A stretch of DNA of 39,703 bases, taken from the NCBI GenBank assembly GCA_027003075.1, contig JALWYV010000056.1, forward strand, positions 1-39,703, in the 5' to 3' direction. Shown here piece by piece: positions 1-8,143 of the stretch. Below the pieces are notes generated by a model, which ran no database searches, was not told the DNA's origin, and worked only from the letters and a program-made list of their open reading frames with translations. Within the stretch, counting starts at the first letter, position 1; each line of letters starts with the position of its first letter. A program made the position numbers and the translations under genes. Source of the DNA: Caldifarciminota bacterium. Lineage in GTDB: Bacteria > Hydrothermota > Hydrothermia > LBFQ01.

Positions 1-121
1 CCGTGTATTACTCCGCCGTCCGCCGCTAGGAGGCCCCCCGAAGGGGACCTCCCCGCTCGACTTGCATGGCTAAGGCACGCTGCCAGCGTTAGCCCTGAGC
101 CAGGATCAAACCCTCCAAGGC
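1..121 (-). rRNA. rrs: 16S ribosomal RNA, 5' end (partial)
   Basis: On the minus strand, positions 114-95 read AGGGTTTGATCCTGGCTCAG, a variant of the universal bacterial primer site at 16S nucleotides 8-27. It is followed by AACGCTGGCAGCGTG and the GCATGCAAGTCGA-like segment. Only about the first 120 nucleotides lie in the window and the gene runs off the left edge. The mature 5' end is placed near 121 by analogy with Escherichia coli numbering. The text after the primer site (GGGCTAACGCTGGCAGCGTGCC, shown here as two parts, and GACGGCGGAGTAATACACGG) differs from common phyla, so the host is a divergent bacterium. Confidence 0.95.
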
Positions 122-310
122 ACAAAGATTTCGCCTTAAAGGGAAAAGATCCTCTTTCTCTCCCTTCCCTCCCTACCTACTCGGCCTTTCATACAGAAGC
201 ATAGAATAATGTGGGGGGTATCCAAATTTGTCAAGTAGGAGGCCCCCCTCTTGAGTTCGCTTTAAAGACACGAACTCAGCCTATCATTCACATGCACCGG
301 GTATTATAAG
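122..310 (-). promoter_or_regulatory. 16S rRNA leader and promoter
   Basis: Read leftwards, a perfect TATAAT lies at 308-303 in the core CCCTTATAATACCCGGT, giving a GC-rich discriminator typical of stable-RNA promoters. A further TTGACA (234-229) with TATTCT (208-203) could be a second promoter, but the 20-base spacing is long. The leader holds an 8-bp perfect inverted repeat, TGAGTTCG (252-259) with CGAACTCA (271-278), which could be a processing or antitermination stem. No coding region is apparent here. Confidence 0.75.
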
Positions 311-447
311 GGTGAAATGGGAACATGTGTGACGAAGTCCCCTGTAAAGCCTGAGCCGTCGTCGGATGGAAAGAGCAGACAGGTTCGCGGAGGTGATCGT
401 CTCCCGGAGTCATCCATATCACCCGTCCCATACCTTAGAATAGCGTT

Positions 448-1947
448 ATGCTTCCGCTTCTCATCGTTTCAGGTTTTCCATCTTCTCCTTCGTGGGAGTC
501 AACGACGGGAAACTATTCCACTGGCTTGGGTGTATGGGATGTTGACGGCGATGGGTATCCCGATATTATCGTCTCCAACGGTAACGATATGGCATCCCAG
601 AAGGTGGAGGTTTATCCCGGAGGTATAGCCTTGCCCTCACCGGCACCCTCATGGCAATCGGCATGGTCCCAGTACCACGGTCATCTGGCCCTCGGGGATA
701 TTGACGGGGACGGGGATATGGATATGGTAGTTGCTGGCTTCAGCGGGTACTTTGTAGGATGGAACGAACAGGTAAACACACTTTATATAAACGGCTCTTC
801 GGGGTTTGACCCCGTACCGGCGTGGGTGTCGGATAGCGGGAGGTGTTTCGGGGTGACCACCGGGGACGTGAACGGGGACGGTCTGGCCGACTTCCTCTTC
901 TCCTGTGGCAACGATTACTCTTCGGATTCCCAGCCCGCCCTTCTGTACGTCTCCGACGGCTCCACCCTCGTCGGCCCGGTCTGGAGGACGACCGACTCCA
1001 TTTATTCCATGGGTGCGAAGTTTCTGGACGTGGATAACGACGGGGATCTGGATCTGTTCCTCGGTCTCTCTCCGGGAAGGCACAGGCTTTATCTGAACCT
1101 CGGGGGTTATCTGGATACCGTTCCGGCGTGGGAGAGTGACAGTTCGGGTTTTTCCAACCAGATAGCCGTGGGGGATGTAAACGGGGATGGATGGGTGGAC
1201 GTGGTGGTGGCCAACACCTTCCAGTCCGATACCGTGCGGAGCCGTTTTGAACTTTACCTCAATATAGGTGGGACTCTTGAAACTTCACCTTCGTGGGTAT
1301 CTTACGATCCGGGGAGGTACCATTCGGCCGTAGCTCTGGCGGATGTTGACGGTGATGGGGATCTGGATCTCGCCGGAGGAGGATGGTGGGACCCTTTGAT
1401 GCTGTTTGAAAACATCGGGGGAACGTTCTCTTCCTCTCCCGTATGGTCGTGGTCCCCATCTCCATCCTCGGATCTGGTTACGGAGTACATAGTATTCTAC
1501 GACGTTGATCGTAATACTACGGCGACGATTTACGATACCTTTTCTCTGTCCAACCCGGAGCATGTGGTAAAACTCTCTAAGACACCCGTGCTTTCCGTTA
1601 ATGCTGTCCTGCTTGACGGCCGCCCTGTTCCTTATACCCTCCTCTACGAGAGCGGATATCTGTCCGTACCTTCCGACTCCGTTTCATCATCCTCCACCCT
1701 CGTCGTATCTTACACGTACTCCAGTTATCCGGATATGGTCGTGAGTAACTGGGAGAACAACCGTGGAAACTTCATATTTCTGAACGACGCCTCTAGTGCG
1801 CGAGCCTACGAACGTTCCGTTAATAGTACTACCGTGGCCAGAAGTGAGGTTTATGACGTTACGGGGAGGAAGGTTTCAGGGAAGCCCGGCAGAGGGGTTT
1901 ACTTCGTAAGGGAGGGCGGAGGATTCAGGAAGGTAGTTGTGCGGTAA
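448..1947 (+). CDS. Secreted FG-GAP/VCBS repeat protein with T9SS sorting tail
   Basis: The protein has 499 residues. Repeated calcium-loop motifs of the FG-GAP/VCBS type (DVDGDGYPD, DIDGDGDMD, DVNGDGLAD, DVDNDGDLD, DVNGDGWVD, DVDGDGDLD) recur about every 60 residues, pointing to an integrin-like beta-propeller. The last ~30 residues (EVYDVTGRKV ... GVYFV ... RKVVVR) match the T9SS type A (Por) sorting domain, so surface attachment or secretion is expected. The start is fixed by TAGAAT at 436-441, six bases upstream, which also supplies the in-frame stop. The N-terminal hydrophobic segment MLPLLIVSG is very short and has no basic residue. The partner bound by the propeller cannot be told from sequence. 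Confidence 0.85.
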   Translation: MLPLLIVSGFPSSPSWESTTGNYSTGLGVWDVDGDGYPDIIVSNGNDMASQKVEVYPGGIALPSPAPSWQSAWSQYHGHLALGDIDGDGDMDMVVAGFSGYFVGWNEQVNTLYINGSSGFDPVPAWVSDSGRCFGVTTGDVNGDGLADFLFSCGNDYSSDSQPALLYVSDGSTLVGPVWRTTDSIYSMGAKFLDVDNDGDLDLFLGLSPGRHRLYLNLGGYLDTVPAWESDSSGFSNQIAVGDVNGDGWVDVVVANTFQSDTVRSRFELYLNIGGTLETSPSWVSYDPGRYHSAVALADVDGDGDLDLAGGGWWDPLMLFENIGGTFSSSPVWSWSPSPSSDLVTEYIVFYDVDRNTTATIYDTFSLSNPEHVVKLSKTPVLSVNAVLLDGRPVPYTLLYESGYLSVPSDSVSSSSTLVVSYTYSSYPDMVVSNWENNRGNFIFLNDASSARAYERSVNSTTVARSEVYDVTGRKVSGKPGRGVYFVREGGGFRKVVVR

Positions 1948-2243
1948 GATTGGGACACTATGTGGCTGTGAGTGTCTAAGTCTACAATACAGATTACTTT
2001 GCTTCACAAAGCGACTTCGCAAACCTCCGGAAAATTCTAACTTACGTGGGGTGCTTGAACGACCGTTCAAACGTACTAATGGGCCGTTTTCTCAATAGTG
2101 ATGGGCATCCACACCCACTTCGCAAACCCCCCGGGATTTCTGCAGGATTGGAGGTTTGCGAACCTTCACCTTCATTTTTCCGCCCTTATAATACCCGGTA
2201 GTTCCGCATGACAATTGAGAATTTAGCGAGGGATGAGAGACGG
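1948..2243 (+). promoter_or_regulatory. CRISPR leader region
   Basis: No gene is seen in this 296-base stretch before the first repeat. A TATAAT at 2187-2192 sits about 50 bases before the array in the core CCCTTATAATACCCGGT, identical over 17 bases to the rRNA promoter core. The 10-mer TTCGCAAACC occurs at 2016-2025 and 2119-2128, and its reverse complement at 2153-2162, so the last two can form a hairpin. The array's decayed repeat is at the far (right) end, which supports this side being the leader. Confidence 0.7.
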
Positions 2244-3337
2244 GTTTTCAGCCTACCTATAAGGGATTGAAACCTACATCCAACTTCTGGAAGACGGCCG
2301 GCCATTCAACGTTTTCAGCCTACCTATAAGGGATTGAAACAAGGTAAGTGGGTAAAGATAGACCCCGCCCGCTTCTGTTTTCAGCCTACCTATAAGGGAT
2401 TGAAACTGGAGATCAGACTGTGAGGTGGGGACATATGATCCTGTGTTTTCAGCCTACCTATAAGGGATTGAAACTAGTATGGGGCGGCTGGTATAGTCAG
2501 CCACTTAGCCCGGTTTTCAGCCTACCTATAAGGGATTGAAACTTAGGGACGTACAGCAGGTAGAACTTCTCCTGAAGCGGTTTTCAGCCTACCTATAAGG
2601 GATTGAAACTAATACGGACTGGGATCGAGCCGCTTTCCTCGGAGTGTTTTCAGCCTACCTATAAGGGATTGAAACAGCGACGCCCTGATTCGGAAGTACC
2701 TTACTCGCCTCCGTTTTCAGCCTACCTATAAGGGATTGAAACGAAGTCATAACTACATCAATATTGTAGTTTCTGGAGGTTTTCAGCCTACCTATAAGGG
2801 ATTGAAACTAGTGGTTAGGCGGGATAATGCGGCGATGCTCCTCCGTGTTTTCAGCCTACCTATAAGGGATTGAAACAACCCCACGGCCACAGCACGGCCG
2901 ACCTCATAAAGAGTTTTCAGCCTACCTATAAGGGATTGAAACTGCAAGCTCTTAGCTCCGCCGCAGTTGCCCCTAACGGTTTTCAGCCTACCTATAAGGG
3001 ATTGAAACCTCTAATATCAGCGCTGGGGCGGATGAGGACTGTACTGTTTTCAGCCTACCTATAAGGGATTGAAACCAGTAGCGCGTATGTTAGTCCAACT
3101 AGTGCGGACACGTTTTCAGCCTACCTATAAGGGATTGAAACCACGGTGGAGGGTGCCATCCGTAGCACGGACGATCAGGTTTTCAGCCTACCTATAAGGG
3201 ATTGAAACCCGGCCGTTTTGGTCGCTCCTTTTGCCCAGTTTCTAACGTTTTCAGCCTACCTATAAGGGATTGAAACTTGATGCAAGCCATGTAATGAATT
3301 TCTCTGCAAGATTGTTTTCAGCCTACCTGTAAGGAAT
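2244..3337 (+). CRISPR. CRISPR array, 16 perfect repeats plus one degenerate, 16 spacers
   Basis: The 30-base repeat starts GTTTTCAGCC and ends GGATTGAAAC. Copies begin at 2244, 2311, 2377, 2445, 2513, 2580, 2646, 2713, 2779, 2847, 2913, 2979, 3046, 3112, 3179 and 3247, all identical. The 17th, at 3314, decays after its first 15 bases (TACCTG for TACCTA, then loss of the ATTGAAAC end). Spacers are 36-38 bases and none is duplicated. The terminal ATTGAAAC is the crRNA 5' handle usual for type I-B and type III systems. Transcription is inferred to be rightward. No cas gene is present in the window. Confidence 0.98.
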
Positions 3338-3460
3338 CAGGCCATACGGGTAAGATTACGCAATATTGCGTCAAGTGGATATGTAGAAACCTATATGACC
3401 TTTAAAACCTCCCTCAGAATGCACCATACGAGATACGTGAATTATTATGGGGGTTAAGGA
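3338..3460. other. Short spacer between CRISPR array and nitrilase gene
   Basis: No gene is seen. A perfect 14-base palindrome, ACGCAATATTGCGT, lies at 3358-3371 just past the decayed repeat. It has no following T-run, so it is not a convincing terminator. Confidence 0.4.
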
Positions 3461-4189
3461 TCACCCATAATTGAAATCGTACATAATCATCGTATCACTC
3501 CCGTGCGGGGACTCGGCGATCACCTCCCCTTTCTCTGACACTACCATCGCACCCCCAAACGCCCCATCCTCGCCCTCCTCAAGTGCGTTCACTAAAAATG
3601 TTTTTACTCCAATTTCCTTAACTCTTTCAACATAAACCATGCGTTCCTCTAAATACCACCTCTCCGGGTCCGGGTTTTTACCCGCAAAGGATCTGGCCAT
3701 GGGGACGATAAGGAGGTCTGTTTCCCTATTCACCATAGATAAGGCGGTGTCGTTGAAGAGATCGCCACATATCAGTATACTGACTTTGCCGAAGGGTGTC
3801 AGCGCCATCGGTACGGTGTCACCTGTGGAAAATGGAGGCTTCTCCTCTATCTTGCGATAGTGAAGGAGGATTTCACCTGAGGGGGAGAACATGAGGGCTG
3901 AGCTGTAAAACCTGTCTCCTTCCCTTTCCAGAAATTCAACCACCACGAACGCATCGTGGGCCTTTACTACCTCAGCAACCCTTTCGGTTAACGGTCCAGG
4001 TACACTATCGGATAGCCTGTTCAGGATCCCCTTCTCCCACACGTACCCTGTAAACGTCGTTTCAGGAAACACGATCAGACACGCCCCCTCTTTCACCGCC
4101 TCCCCTACCCTGTTAACGAACCTCCGGAAGTTTTCCTTAACGTCCATCGGCCGAATCTTCATGGGAACGAGGGCAGCTCTCATCCTCAA
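3461..4189 (-). CDS. Carbon-nitrogen hydrolase (nitrilase superfamily)
   Basis: The 242-residue protein has the nitrilase Glu-Lys-Cys triad in order: E43 in FPETTFTGY, K113 in HYRKIEEK and C141 in ILICGDLFND. It should hydrolyse an amide or nitrile C-N bond in the cytoplasm. The substrate (omega-amidase, carbamoyl or other amide) cannot be assigned. It follows the 2-hydroxyacid dehydrogenase gene directly. A TTG start at 4189 would overlap the upstream TGA stop (TTGA); an ATG two codons later, at 4183, is the alternative. The coupling suggests both enzymes act on one small-molecule route, for example 2-oxo acid amide and hydroxyacid handling, which is inference. Confidence 0.85.
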   Translation of the reverse strand: MRMRAALVPMKIRPMDVKENFRRFVNRVGEAVKEGACLIVFPETTFTGYVWEKGILNRLSDSVPGPLTERVAEVVKAHDAFVVVEFLEREGDRFYSSALMFSPSGEILLHYRKIEEKPPFSTGDTVPMALTPFGKVSILICGDLFNDTALSMVNRETDLLIVPMARSFAGKNPDPERWYLEERMVYVERVKEIGVKTFLVNALEEGEDGAFGGAMVVSEKGEVIAESPHGSDTMIMYDFNYG

Positions 4190-5154
4190 ACGTAATCCTC
4201 TCTCCGTACTACGTTCCGGGCCATTCCCGTCAGGAGGAACTCCCTGACGTTCTCAGCAGCCCTTTTTAGCGCCCTCTCAAACATTCCGGGTACAACGTTG
4301 GAGTTGTGGGGGGAACCGAGGAAGTTTTCCAATTCAAAGAAGGGGTAGTCTACGGAGAACGGTTCACCCCTGAAAGGTTCCTTCCACCAAACGTCAAATC
4401 CGGCCTGAAATTCCGGGTTCTCCTTGAGATGCTCGTAAAGGTCCCTCTGGTTCACTATATCGGCACGGGCGACGTTTATGAGAATGGCGTCCCTCTTCAT
4501 CAGGTTTAACTCCCTGCGGGTTATGAGGTTTCTGGTCTCCTTCGTGAGGGGAAGGGATAGGACCAGGACGTCGGAGACTTTGAGGACGTGATCCAGATCC
4601 TTAAGGGTCCCTATGAACTCAACCGGCTCTTCCGTCTTGCCCGACCTGTTTATGGCGTACACCTTCATGTCAAAGCACCGGAAGGCACGGGCCACGGCCT
4701 TGCCTATACCACCGAAACCGAGTATTCCGAGGTTCTTTCCCCGTATCTCCTTGTTTAGGGTGTGGCGGTCGTATATCCCCCTTGCGAGTTTCAGATGGTT
4801 TGGAAGTAGCCTCTTGGCGAGGGCCAGAACCATTCCCACCACGTGTTCGGCCATGGGTTCGGCGTAGGCTCCGGCGTTGCTCGCTACGGTTACGCTCTCC
4901 GGGATCTGCTCAAACGGTACATGGTCTACCCCCGCCCAGACTATCTGTAGGAGTTTAACACCTTCAAGGAGGGAGAGATCTCCGACCTCCTTATCTGGAT
5001 ATATGGAGAGCACGGCATCGGCCCCTTTAAGGGCGTCCTTCCTCTCCTCCTCTGGAAGTTCCTGAAGGAACACGACCTCCGCCACACCTTTTAAAACGGA
5101 CTCTATTATCTCCTTATGCTCCTGAGTGGCTTTAAAGGACACTACAACCCTCAT
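4186..5154 (-). CDS. D-isomer 2-hydroxyacid dehydrogenase family protein
   Basis: The 322-residue NAD(P)-dependent oxidoreductase has the Rossmann motif LGILGFGGIGKAV near residue 145. Family catalytic positions follow: Arg in INVARADIVN, an acidic residue near FDVWWKEPF, and His in LGSPHNSN. The family includes glyoxylate, hydroxypyruvate, phosphoglycerate and lactate dehydrogenases. There is no ACT domain, so SerA is unlikely and the substrate is open. It is first in a leftward two-gene unit. TAGAAT (5168-5163, minus strand) ends eight bases before the ATG and there is no Shine-Dalgarno, so the mRNA is probably leaderless. The parS site lies just upstream. Confidence 0.88.
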   Translation of the reverse strand: MRVVVSFKATQEHKEIIESVLKGVAEVVFLQELPEEERKDALKGADAVLSIYPDKEVGDLSLLEGVKLLQIVWAGVDHVPFEQIPESVTVASNAGAYAEPMAEHVVGMVLALAKRLLPNHLKLARGIYDRHTLNKEIRGKNLGILGFGGIGKAVARAFRCFDMKVYAINRSGKTEEPVEFIGTLKDLDHVLKVSDVLVLSLPLTKETRNLITRRELNLMKRDAILINVARADIVNQRDLYEHLKENPEFQAGFDVWWKEPFRGEPFSVDYPFFELENFLGSPHNSNVVPGMFERALKRAAENVREFLLTGMARNVVRREDYV

Positions 5155-5210
5155 AAGGGTGTATTCTACTCCCGCACCGATAGATCAAAAAATCTGTGAA
5201 ACATAAAACA

Positions 5211-5226
5211 TGTTTCACGTGAAACA
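5211..5226. other. parS: parS centromere-like site (ParB/Spo0J binding)
   Basis: Positions 5211-5226 read TGTTTCACGTGAAACA, a perfect palindrome matching the consensus chromosomal parS. With flanking A and T it is an 18-base palindrome. A further half site, GTGAAACA, lies at 5196-5203. The site sits between the mpgP stop codon and the dehydrogenase promoter. ParB bound to parS loads SMC and segregates origin regions. parA and parB are not in this window. Confidence 0.9.
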
Positions 5227-5229
5227 TCC

Positions 5230-6030
5230 TCAAACCAATTTCAAAGTTCTCAGCACCTTCATAACCTCATCCGCCCATCCCCTCGGTGCCAGACACTTCG
5301 CCCTTATCAGGTTGGGAATGGATACGGGGGCGTACCCCTTCTTGGGGTTGGGTATCAGAATGGGTATATCAACCACCCTCAACATGTCCTCATCGTTTTC
5401 ACTGTCTCCAAGGCCTACAGTCAGGACGTCCTCACCGAAAAGACCCTTAACGACCTCAACGACCCTCCCCTTACCCTGGGCGGCTGAAACGAGATGGTAG
5501 AACCTACCTCCCCGTAGTACCCTGTACCCGTTTCTCTCGGCCAGTCGTATAAACTCCCCCAATTTATCTATATCTTCGGCCATGAACGGCTCGGAGAACA
5601 TCCTCCTCTTCGTGAGTTCAAGAGCGTCTTCGGGTAGTCCCGTAAGTTCCCTCAGGGTCTTTAGGTCCATATCTCCCATACCCGTAAGTCCGTAGCGTTC
5701 GGCGTACTTCCGGAAGAATTCCCTTACCTCCCCGTACCTTTTCCCAAGTACAACGGCACAGTACCCCTCCCCTACCCTCTCACATCCCTCCGGAAGAGGT
5801 GAAAAGCCCTCCGGGAAGAAGATGGCCGCACCGTTCTCAACGGCGAAGGGGGAGTTCAGCCCCATCTCTCTAACGAGCTTGAGGGTCTCGGAGTACGTCT
5901 TACTCGTGTTCAGGATAACGGGGACGTTAAGAACTTTCAAAAGGGAGAGTACTGCTGCGGCCTCATCCCACCTGTACGTGAAGTGGTCTATAAGGGTACC
6001 GTCAACGTCCGTAAAGATGAGGAGCCTCAC
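5230..6030 (-). CDS. mpgP: Mannosyl-3-phosphoglycerate phosphatase
   Basis: This HAD-superfamily phosphatase (about 266 residues) shows DVDGTL at its N-terminus (nucleophile D8, acid D10), NTSKT as motif II, the GGRFYHL substrate segment, GLGDSENDEDM as motif IV, and the late APRGWAD segment typical of MPGP enzymes. It should dephosphorylate mannosyl-3-phosphoglycerate to mannosylglycerate, a thermolyte and osmolyte. The GTG at 6030 is chosen because TATCAT (6042-6037) ends six bases before it and the protein then starts directly with the conserved strand. A farther ATG at 6078 would lie inside the upstream terminator. The mannosyl-3-phosphoglycerate synthase partner is not in the window. Confidence 0.88.
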   Translation of the reverse strand: MRLLIFTDVDGTLIDHFTYRWDEAAAVLSLLKVLNVPVILNTSKTYSETLKLVREMGLNSPFAVENGAAIFFPEGFSPLPEGCERVGEGYCAVVLGKRYGEVREFFRKYAERYGLTGMGDMDLKTLRELTGLPEDALELTKRRMFSEPFMAEDIDKLGEFIRLAERNGYRVLRGGRFYHLVSAAQGKGRVVEVVKGLFGEDVLTVGLGDSENDEDMLRVVDIPILIPNPKKGYAPVSIPNLIRAKCLAPRGWADEVMKVLRTLKLV

Positions 6031-6054
6031 GAAGGTATGATAACGGGGAAAGGT

Positions 6055-6089
6055 AAATAAAAAAGGCCCCACCTTCATCGGGTGGGGCC
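6055..6089 (-). terminator. Intrinsic terminator after the TonB-type receptor gene
   Basis: On the minus strand, the 9-bp stem GGCCCCACC/GGTGGGGCC (6089-6081 with 6073-6065) and 7-base loop are followed by TTTTTTATTT. It ends the 6111-8072 transcript and separates it from mpgP. Confidence 0.95.
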
Positions 6090-6110
6090 CAAGCGCACCC
6101 TGATTCTCGT

Positions 6111-8072
6111 TTATATTCCGTACGAGACCGTAAACCTTACCGTACGACCCGGCTCGTAAACGGGCATACCGGAGGCGAAGGGGTTGCGCATGTAGGATAG
6201 ATGTCTGTAATACAGGTTATCTGTCAGGTTGTCAACCTCCAGCTTAGCGGAGAACCTACCGTAAGCATACTCAAGCGAGAGGTCGCTCCTCCACCACGAG
6301 GTGGTCGGTTTTTCGTTCAGAAGCGTATCAACGCGGGTCTGGGCGTCGTTCCATATGAAGGACAGCCCGGCTTTGAAGCCGTACAGTCTCGGAGTGGAAA
6401 GGTCAAGACCCACCATAAGGGGTGGAGTCTCGGCAAAGGGTACCTTATCAGTGAGGTTCTGGGCGTAGGTGTACGTAGATGTAAGGGCCACCATATCCTT
6501 CCACGACAGCCTGAACCTGTACCCTGCGAGGAGTTCGTCCACGTTCTTGTAGGTCTGTATCATCACAGTCATAGGCATGTTGTTCATGGTAACTTCCCGG
6601 CTCACCTTTGTAAGGTAACTCTGGTCCTTGACGAAGTAGGAGTAGAGATCAAGGTTGAGGTTCAGGCCGTACTCTTTAAACGACGGCGATAGTTCCAGAC
6701 GACCACCAACCTTCTTGGCGCACTTCAGGGAGTAGTTCCCTACCCACCAGGGTTTACCCATGGGCTTTCTGACCGATATGTAAACGTACTCCGGGTCCGG
6801 AGGTTCGGCGGCCAGTTCAAACACGCCGGATACGGCCATGGTAAAGCTATAGCGGGCGGAGAGGTTGAATATGGGGTAGGGCTTACCCTCTTTAGCGTTG
6901 GGGTCAATGGCCTTGAGCTTCGTCGTAACCATGGGATCGTAGTTCTCGTCTGGAGATATGAAATAGTAGGCCATACCACCTTTCAGGGAGAGGGAGAAGC
7001 CGGGAATTCCCTCAAAGGTGAAGGTACGGTTCAGGTCGGCCTGAGCAACCTGAAGGTTGGGGAGCATGTGGTTTCTTATGGTGTCGGTCATCATCCGGGG
7101 CTTTATCTTGTTGTATGCCCACCACTTCCGGTAGAATATCTCGTATCCGAACAGGAGGAAGTTGGGGTTGGTGATGCCAGCGTTGAGGACGTAGGCATCC
7201 GTACTCATAAACATCATGCCGAGGGATTTCCGCAGCTCGTTGGACATGTAGTGATGGAGTGTGTTGAAGTAGAGTTTGTGGCCCATGTAGGCGACGTGTC
7301 CCCCGACCTGTTTGCTGAATATCTCGTCCATGAGGAGGTAGGGGAACAGAACCTTCTGGTAGTAGTTGGCAAGGAACCCGTATCTCAAAAAGCCCCCCAT
7401 CGCCCTCCCGTTGAAGGTGGCCTCAACCACCCTGTAGGCGAGGTTCTTAGAGCCGGCGAAACTATCAGCAACGTACGGATAGACCTCGGTTATGCTTTTA
7501 CCGGCAACGTCTTTGTAGTGCTCGTCCCTGTAGTTGCTTCCAACGGCGTAAGGCGTACTCTGGGTAAACCTAAAATACAGTCCCTGACCGTACCCTTCCA
7601 GAGAGGCGCCTACATCTGCTCCGTTTGAAGACAGGGCCGTGCCCATGGCAAAGGCTCTTACGGTGGGTCTAAAGGGTGGAATCCTCCTCCTCACTATCAC
7701 ACCGCCGCCGAGACCGGTGAAGTTAGACGTGGAAGTGGTCTTTACCTGCATCACGGAAACTTCAAGGGGGTTTATGCGGACGGTCGGGGCGTCCATCCTG
7801 TTGGGACAGGCGTTGTAGAACCTCTCGCCGTCTATGGTGACGGGGACGTCGTGGCCCTTGAATCCGGAGACGTAGACGTCGGCGCTGAACTCCGGTCCTT
7901 TCCTCACAATATCTATCCCGTTCCTCTCAAGGATACGGAAGGGAGAGGTTCTGGTATAGGTCATCTCCTCCGTCCAGCGCTTTTCGTCGCCTATAACGAC
8001 GACGGGCTTACCACGGTACACGTACGTCGTATCAAGTTCAAGATCCGTTTCAACAAGAAGAACGAACAGCAT
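6111..8072 (-). CDS. TonB-dependent outer-membrane receptor-like protein
   Basis: The 653-residue protein has an N-terminal plug domain (about residues 35-140: TSPFRILERNGIDIVRKGPE, then DVYVSGFKGHDVPVTIDGE) and a long beta-rich barrel ending in a typical aromatic C-terminal strand (VRFTVSYGI). The plug contains ACPNRMDAPT, which resembles the CxNRMDPPT segment of OprC/NosA copper receptors. A metal ligand, perhaps copper, is therefore possible but not shown. The barrel is near family size. TATACT (8086-8081) ends eight bases before the ATG, fixing the start and leaving only a very short hydrophobic leader (MLFVLLVE). No TonB-ExbBD genes are nearby. Confidence 0.82.
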   Translation of the reverse strand: MLFVLLVETDLELDTTYVYRGKPVVVIGDEKRWTEEMTYTRTSPFRILERNGIDIVRKGPEFSADVYVSGFKGHDVPVTIDGERFYNACPNRMDAPTVRINPLEVSVMQVKTTSTSNFTGLGGGVIVRRRIPPFRPTVRAFAMGTALSSNGADVGASLEGYGQGLYFRFTQSTPYAVGSNYRDEHYKDVAGKSITEVYPYVADSFAGSKNLAYRVVEATFNGRAMGGFLRYGFLANYYQKVLFPYLLMDEIFSKQVGGHVAYMGHKLYFNTLHHYMSNELRKSLGMMFMSTDAYVLNAGITNPNFLLFGYEIFYRKWWAYNKIKPRMMTDTIRNHMLPNLQVAQADLNRTFTFEGIPGFSLSLKGGMAYYFISPDENYDPMVTTKLKAIDPNAKEGKPYPIFNLSARYSFTMAVSGVFELAAEPPDPEYVYISVRKPMGKPWWVGNYSLKCAKKVGGRLELSPSFKEYGLNLNLDLYSYFVKDQSYLTKVSREVTMNNMPMTVMIQTYKNVDELLAGYRFRLSWKDMVALTSTYTYAQNLTDKVPFAETPPLMVGLDLSTPRLYGFKAGLSFIWNDAQTRVDTLLNEKPTTSWWRSDLSLEYAYGRFSAKLEVDNLTDNLYYRHLSYMRNPFASGMPVYEPGRTVRFTVSYGI

Positions 8073-8143
8073 AAGAAGGTAGTATATCCCGGAAAATTAT
8101 CGGATTTACACTATAAAGTTAAGTACTACGCCGTTTAGAAAGG

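Noticed and set aside
1955-1977. GACACT/AGTGTC inverted repeat after the FG-GAP gene as a terminator
   Set aside because: The stem is weak and there is no T-run after it.
2870-3064. Open frame of 64 codons inside the CRISPR array
   Set aside because: It is made of repeats and spacers read through; the repeated GFQPTYKGLK comes from the CRISPR repeat.
6031-6078. N-terminal extension of mpgP to an ATG at 6078
   Set aside because: The extension runs through the terminator hairpin of the upstream gene; the GTG at 6030 has a correctly placed -10 box and starts at the conserved motif.
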